Shown here piece by piece: positions 30,715 to 32,867 of a DNA stretch of 32,867 bases (positions are counted from its first letter, which is position 1; every line of letters begins with the position of its first letter). Both the position numbers and the translations under genes were made by a program. Origin of the DNA: Fibrobacter sp. UBA4309 (GTDB lineage Bacteria; Fibrobacterota; Fibrobacteria; Fibrobacterales; Fibrobacteraceae); the NCBI RefSeq assembly GCF_002395745.1, contig NZ_DGUN01000039.1, forward strand, positions 1 to 32,867, written 5' to 3'. The notes beneath the pieces were generated by a model. The model was not told where the DNA came from, ran no database searches, and saw only the letters and a list, made by a program, of their open reading frames with translations.

Positions 30715-30721
30715 AAATATA
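30715..30721 (-). promoter_or_regulatory. Putative -10 element of the receiver-like gene
   Basis: TATATTT on the minus strand, nine bases before the ATG at 30705, with no Shine-Dalgarno. It implies a leader of only a few bases. Confidence 0.4.
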
Positions 30722-30730
30722 GTAAAAAAC

Positions 30731-30761
30731 TTGCCACCTTCCCCATGTTTTTCTATTTTTG
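30731..30761 (+). promoter_or_regulatory. Putative typA promoter
   Basis: TTGCCA (30731-30736) and TATTTTTG (30754-30761) are separated by 17 bases. The second matches the Bacteroidetes-type TAnnTTTG exactly. A leader of about 25 bases is expected; it holds no strong Shine-Dalgarno (only ATAGGCA). Confidence 0.5.
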
Positions 30762-30792
30762 CGCCCAAAAATCAACAAAACATAGGCAATCC

Positions 30793-32628
30793 ATGGATCA
30801 GACAAAAATCAGAAACGTAGCCATCATCGCCCACGTTGACCACGGTAAGACTACCCTGGTGGACCAGCTTCTCAAGCAGTGCGGAACCTTCCACGAAAAC
30901 GAAGAAGTCAACGAACGCGTGATGGACAGCGACAACCTGGAACGCGAACGCGGCATCACCATCCTCAGCAAGAACACGAGCGTCATGTACAAGGGATACC
31001 GCGTGAACATCGTCGATACCCCGGGGCACGCCGACTTCGGCGGCCAGGTGGAACGCGTTCTCGGTACCGTGGACGGCGTACTTCTGGTTGTGGACGCCTT
31101 CGAAGGCCCCATGGCCCAGACCCGCTTCGTGACGCAGAAGGCCCTCGAACTCGGCCTCACCCCAATCGTCGTCGTGAACAAGATAGACCGCGACGGCTGC
31201 AACCCGCACGGCGCCTTGGACAAGGTGTTCGACCTGTTCTGCGAACTCAACGCCACCGAAGAACAGCTTGACTTCGGTTACGTGTACGGCAGCGGCCGCA
31301 AGGGCATCTGCAAGGCCGAAGTGGAAGACCCGGACGGAGACTTCAGCATCCTCATGGACAAGATTATCGAGCGCATCCCGGCCCCCAAGGGCGACCCCGC
31401 CGCCGAACCGCTGCTGCAGATTGCCTCGCTCGAATACTCCACGTTCCTCGGCCGCCTCGCCGTGGGCCGCGTGCAGCAGGGCACCATCAAGCCCAACCAG
31501 ACCTACGCCCAGGCCTTCACCGACGGCACCGTGAAGACCATCCGCCCGCAGAAGATTCTGCGCTACGAAGGCCTCACCCCCAAGCCGGTCGACGAAGCCG
31601 GTCCGGGCGAAATCATCCTTATCGCGGGCCTCGACACGTTCGACATCGGCGACACCATCAGCGCCACGAGCAACCCGGTGCACCTCCCCCGCATCCATAT
31701 AGACCCGCCCACCATCTCCATGGTGTTCACCGTGAACACCTCGCCGCTCGCCGGCAAGTACGGCGGCAAGTTCATGACGGGTAACCAGCTCCAGGAACGC
31801 CTGGAACGCGCCCACATGGCCGACCCCGCCCTCCTCGTGGAGAAGGTCGACGGCGCATCCACGTTCAAGGTATCGGGCCGCGGTATTTTGCACCTCACCA
31901 TCCTCGTCGAGAACATGAGGCGCGAACTCTACGAATTCACCATCGGGTCCCCGCAGGTGATTTTCCAGACCGACGACAACGGCAAGCTCCTCGAGCCCGT
32001 CGAAGACTTCAAGGTCGAAGTCCCGAACGAGTTCAGCGGCGCCTGCATCCAGGAAATCCAGCAGAGAAAGGGCGAAATGGTCAACATGACCACCGACGAC
32101 AACGACCGCGTGTCCCTCGAGTTCATCGTACCGAGCCGCGGCCTCATCGGCATCCGCCCGAAGCTGCTCTCGCTCTCGAAGGGTTACGCCGTGACGCAGT
32201 CCTTCTTCAAGGAATACCAGCCGTACAAGGGTGAAATTCCGGCCCGCGTGAACGGCGTACTCATCGCCAAGGAACCGGGCGAAGCCGCCAGCTACGCGCT
32301 CTCCAACCTCGAAGACCGTGGCTACCTCATAATCGGCCCCGGTGCCGAAGTCTATCCGGGCATGATCGTGGGCGAACACAACCGCGACGTGGACATCACC
32401 GTGAACGTCACCAAGGGCAAGCACCTCACCAACATGCGCTCCAAGTCGGCCGACGACATGATCCAGTTGACGCCGTACCGCCGCATGACTTTGGAAGAAT
32501 GCGTCACCTTCATCAACGAGGACGAGTGCATCGAGGTCACTCCCGAAATCTTGCGCCTGCGCAAGAACGAGCTCGACCCCATCAAGCGCAAGCAGATGTC
32601 CAAGAAGCCCGCCGAAGACGACGACTAA
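30793..32628 (+). CDS. typA: Ribosome-associated GTPase TypA/BipA
   Basis: This 611-residue translational GTPase acts on the ribosome and is linked to stress adaptation and 50S subunit assembly, especially at low temperature. All G motifs are present: AHVDHGKTT (G1), RERGITI (G2), DTPGHADFGG (G3), NKIDRDG (G4). EF-G-like domains II, III and V follow, and then the TypA-specific C-terminal domain with the ribosome-contacting segment KGKHLTNMRSKSADD. The length is normal for the family. The start at 30793 (MDQTKIRNVAIIAHVD) matches homologues; the open frame runs on upstream only as the antisense of the divergent receiver gene. A REP-like hairpin followed by a T-run lies 27 bases after the stop and probably ends the transcript. 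Confidence 0.97.
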   Translation: MDQTKIRNVAIIAHVDHGKTTLVDQLLKQCGTFHENEEVNERVMDSDNLERERGITILSKNTSVMYKGYRVNIVDTPGHADFGGQVERVLGTVDGVLLVVDAFEGPMAQTRFVTQKALELGLTPIVVVNKIDRDGCNPHGALDKVFDLFCELNATEEQLDFGYVYGSGRKGICKAEVEDPDGDFSILMDKIIERIPAPKGDPAAEPLLQIASLEYSTFLGRLAVGRVQQGTIKPNQTYAQAFTDGTVKTIRPQKILRYEGLTPKPVDEAGPGEIILIAGLDTFDIGDTISATSNPVHLPRIHIDPPTISMVFTVNTSPLAGKYGGKFMTGNQLQERLERAHMADPALLVEKVDGASTFKVSGRGILHLTILVENMRRELYEFTIGSPQVIFQTDDNGKLLEPVEDFKVEVPNEFSGACIQEIQQRKGEMVNMTTDDNDRVSLEFIVPSRGLIGIRPKLLSLSKGYAVTQSFFKEYQPYKGEIPARVNGVLIAKEPGEAASYALSNLEDRGYLIIGPGAEVYPGMIVGEHNRDVDITVNVTKGKHLTNMRSKSADDMIQLTPYRRMTLEECVTFINEDECIEVTPEILRLRKNELDPIKRKQMSKKPAEDDD

Positions 32629-32650
32629 AAGAGGTGCCCGCCTTTTTCAC

Positions 32651-32867
32651 TGTCATCCCCGGCTTGGCCGGGGATCTCCTTTTTTATATAAAGGGGAAGG
32701 CCTTCCCCTCGTTGCAGCCACATGTAAACATGTGTCTTCCACTACCCCTTCGTTCCGCTGCACTTGTCATCCCCGCCTTTTTTACTGTCATCCCCGCCTT
32801 TTTCACTGTCATCCCCGGCTTGGCCGGGGATCTCCCTTCGCTGTTATAAAAAGGAGGTGCCCGCCTA
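32651..32867. repeat. REP-like repeat cluster after typA, continuing past the window
   Basis: Two full forward units (32651-32679 and 32807-32835) share TGTCATCCCCGGCTTGGCCG at their start. They are separated by two half units (32765-32785, 32786-32806) that keep the TGTCATCCCCGCC arm but lack the second arm. A partial inverted unit runs off the edge (32853-32867). The first unit's stem (32655-32663 with 32667-32675) is followed by CTCCTTTTTT and is the likely typA terminator. Also present are a perfect 18-base palindrome (32692-32709, centred on GGCC) and a CACATGT-AA-ACATGTG inverted repeat (32719-32734). No gene is seen here. Confidence 0.85.

Noticed and set aside
30253..30792. A 180-codon N-terminal extension of TypA.
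   Set aside because: It is the reverse complement of the receiver-like gene, lacks homology, and TypA family proteins start at MDQTKIRN-like sequence with a good promoter just upstream.
32629..32867. A possible small gene or RNA after typA.
   Set aside because: The stretch is explained by REP-like units and palindromes; no start with ribosome site or conserved frame was seen.

Overview
The window is ordinary-looking bacterial chromosome, densely coded, moderately GC-rich by eye, with AT-rich gaps between genes. Several features point to the Fibrobacteres/Bacteroidetes side of the tree, most likely a Fibrobacter-like organism: a type IX secretion (T9SS)-style C-terminal sorting domain on a secreted protein, a large C25 (gingipain/PorU-type) peptidase, and promoters with TAnnTT(T/G) -10 elements placed so close to start codons that several messages look leaderless. 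The taxonomic call is inference from gene content; there is no rRNA in the window. No tRNA, CRISPR array, prophage or insertion sequence was seen.

Layout. 1-3944: the 3' end of aspS, a cluster of REP-like hairpins, proS (minus), then aguB (N-carbamoylputrescine amidase) and an O6-alkylguanine-DNA alkyltransferase gene (plus). 3965-7840: single-chain purL (minus). 8005-9063: two adjacent minus-strand genes for small membrane-anchored paralogues of unknown function. 9196-9702: an unrecognised soluble helical protein. 9715-16222: a tightly coupled minus-strand glycan operon. In transcription order it encodes a double-cupin FdtA/QdtA-type sugar 3,4-ketoisomerase, a GNAT/FemAB-like acyltransferase, a DegT-family sugar aminotransferase, a hexapeptide-repeat acyltransferase, a Wzx-like flippase and two GT2 glycosyltransferases. 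Together they look like a route to an N-acylated 3-amino-3,6-dideoxyhexose, its incorporation into a surface glycan and export; rmlA/rmlB-type genes for the nucleotide-sugar precursor are not in the window.

16325-18118: a metX-metW gene fusion. 18194-20557: a large exported protein with a T9SS-type C-terminal domain. 20770-21651: yicC. 21758-28330: a four-gene minus-strand operon of a lipoprotein, an exported protein, a 1,372-residue C25 peptidase with a FlgD-like C-terminal domain, and a polytopic membrane protein with a poly-lysine tail. 28325-28816: a small GGQ release-factor-like protein. 28940-30175: a lipoprotein with a lamin-tail-like domain. 30247-30705: a degenerate receiver-domain protein, divergent from typA/bipA (30793-32628). 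The window ends in a second large REP-like cluster.

The points most worth following up are the tandem ketoisomerase whose N-terminal copy has lost one of two conserved histidines, the MetX-MetW fusion, the PorU-like peptidase operon with three unrecognised envelope partners, the recurrent -10-to-ATG spacing that implies leaderless transcripts, and REP-like hairpins confined to gene 3' ends. No gap between genes exceeds 300 bases.
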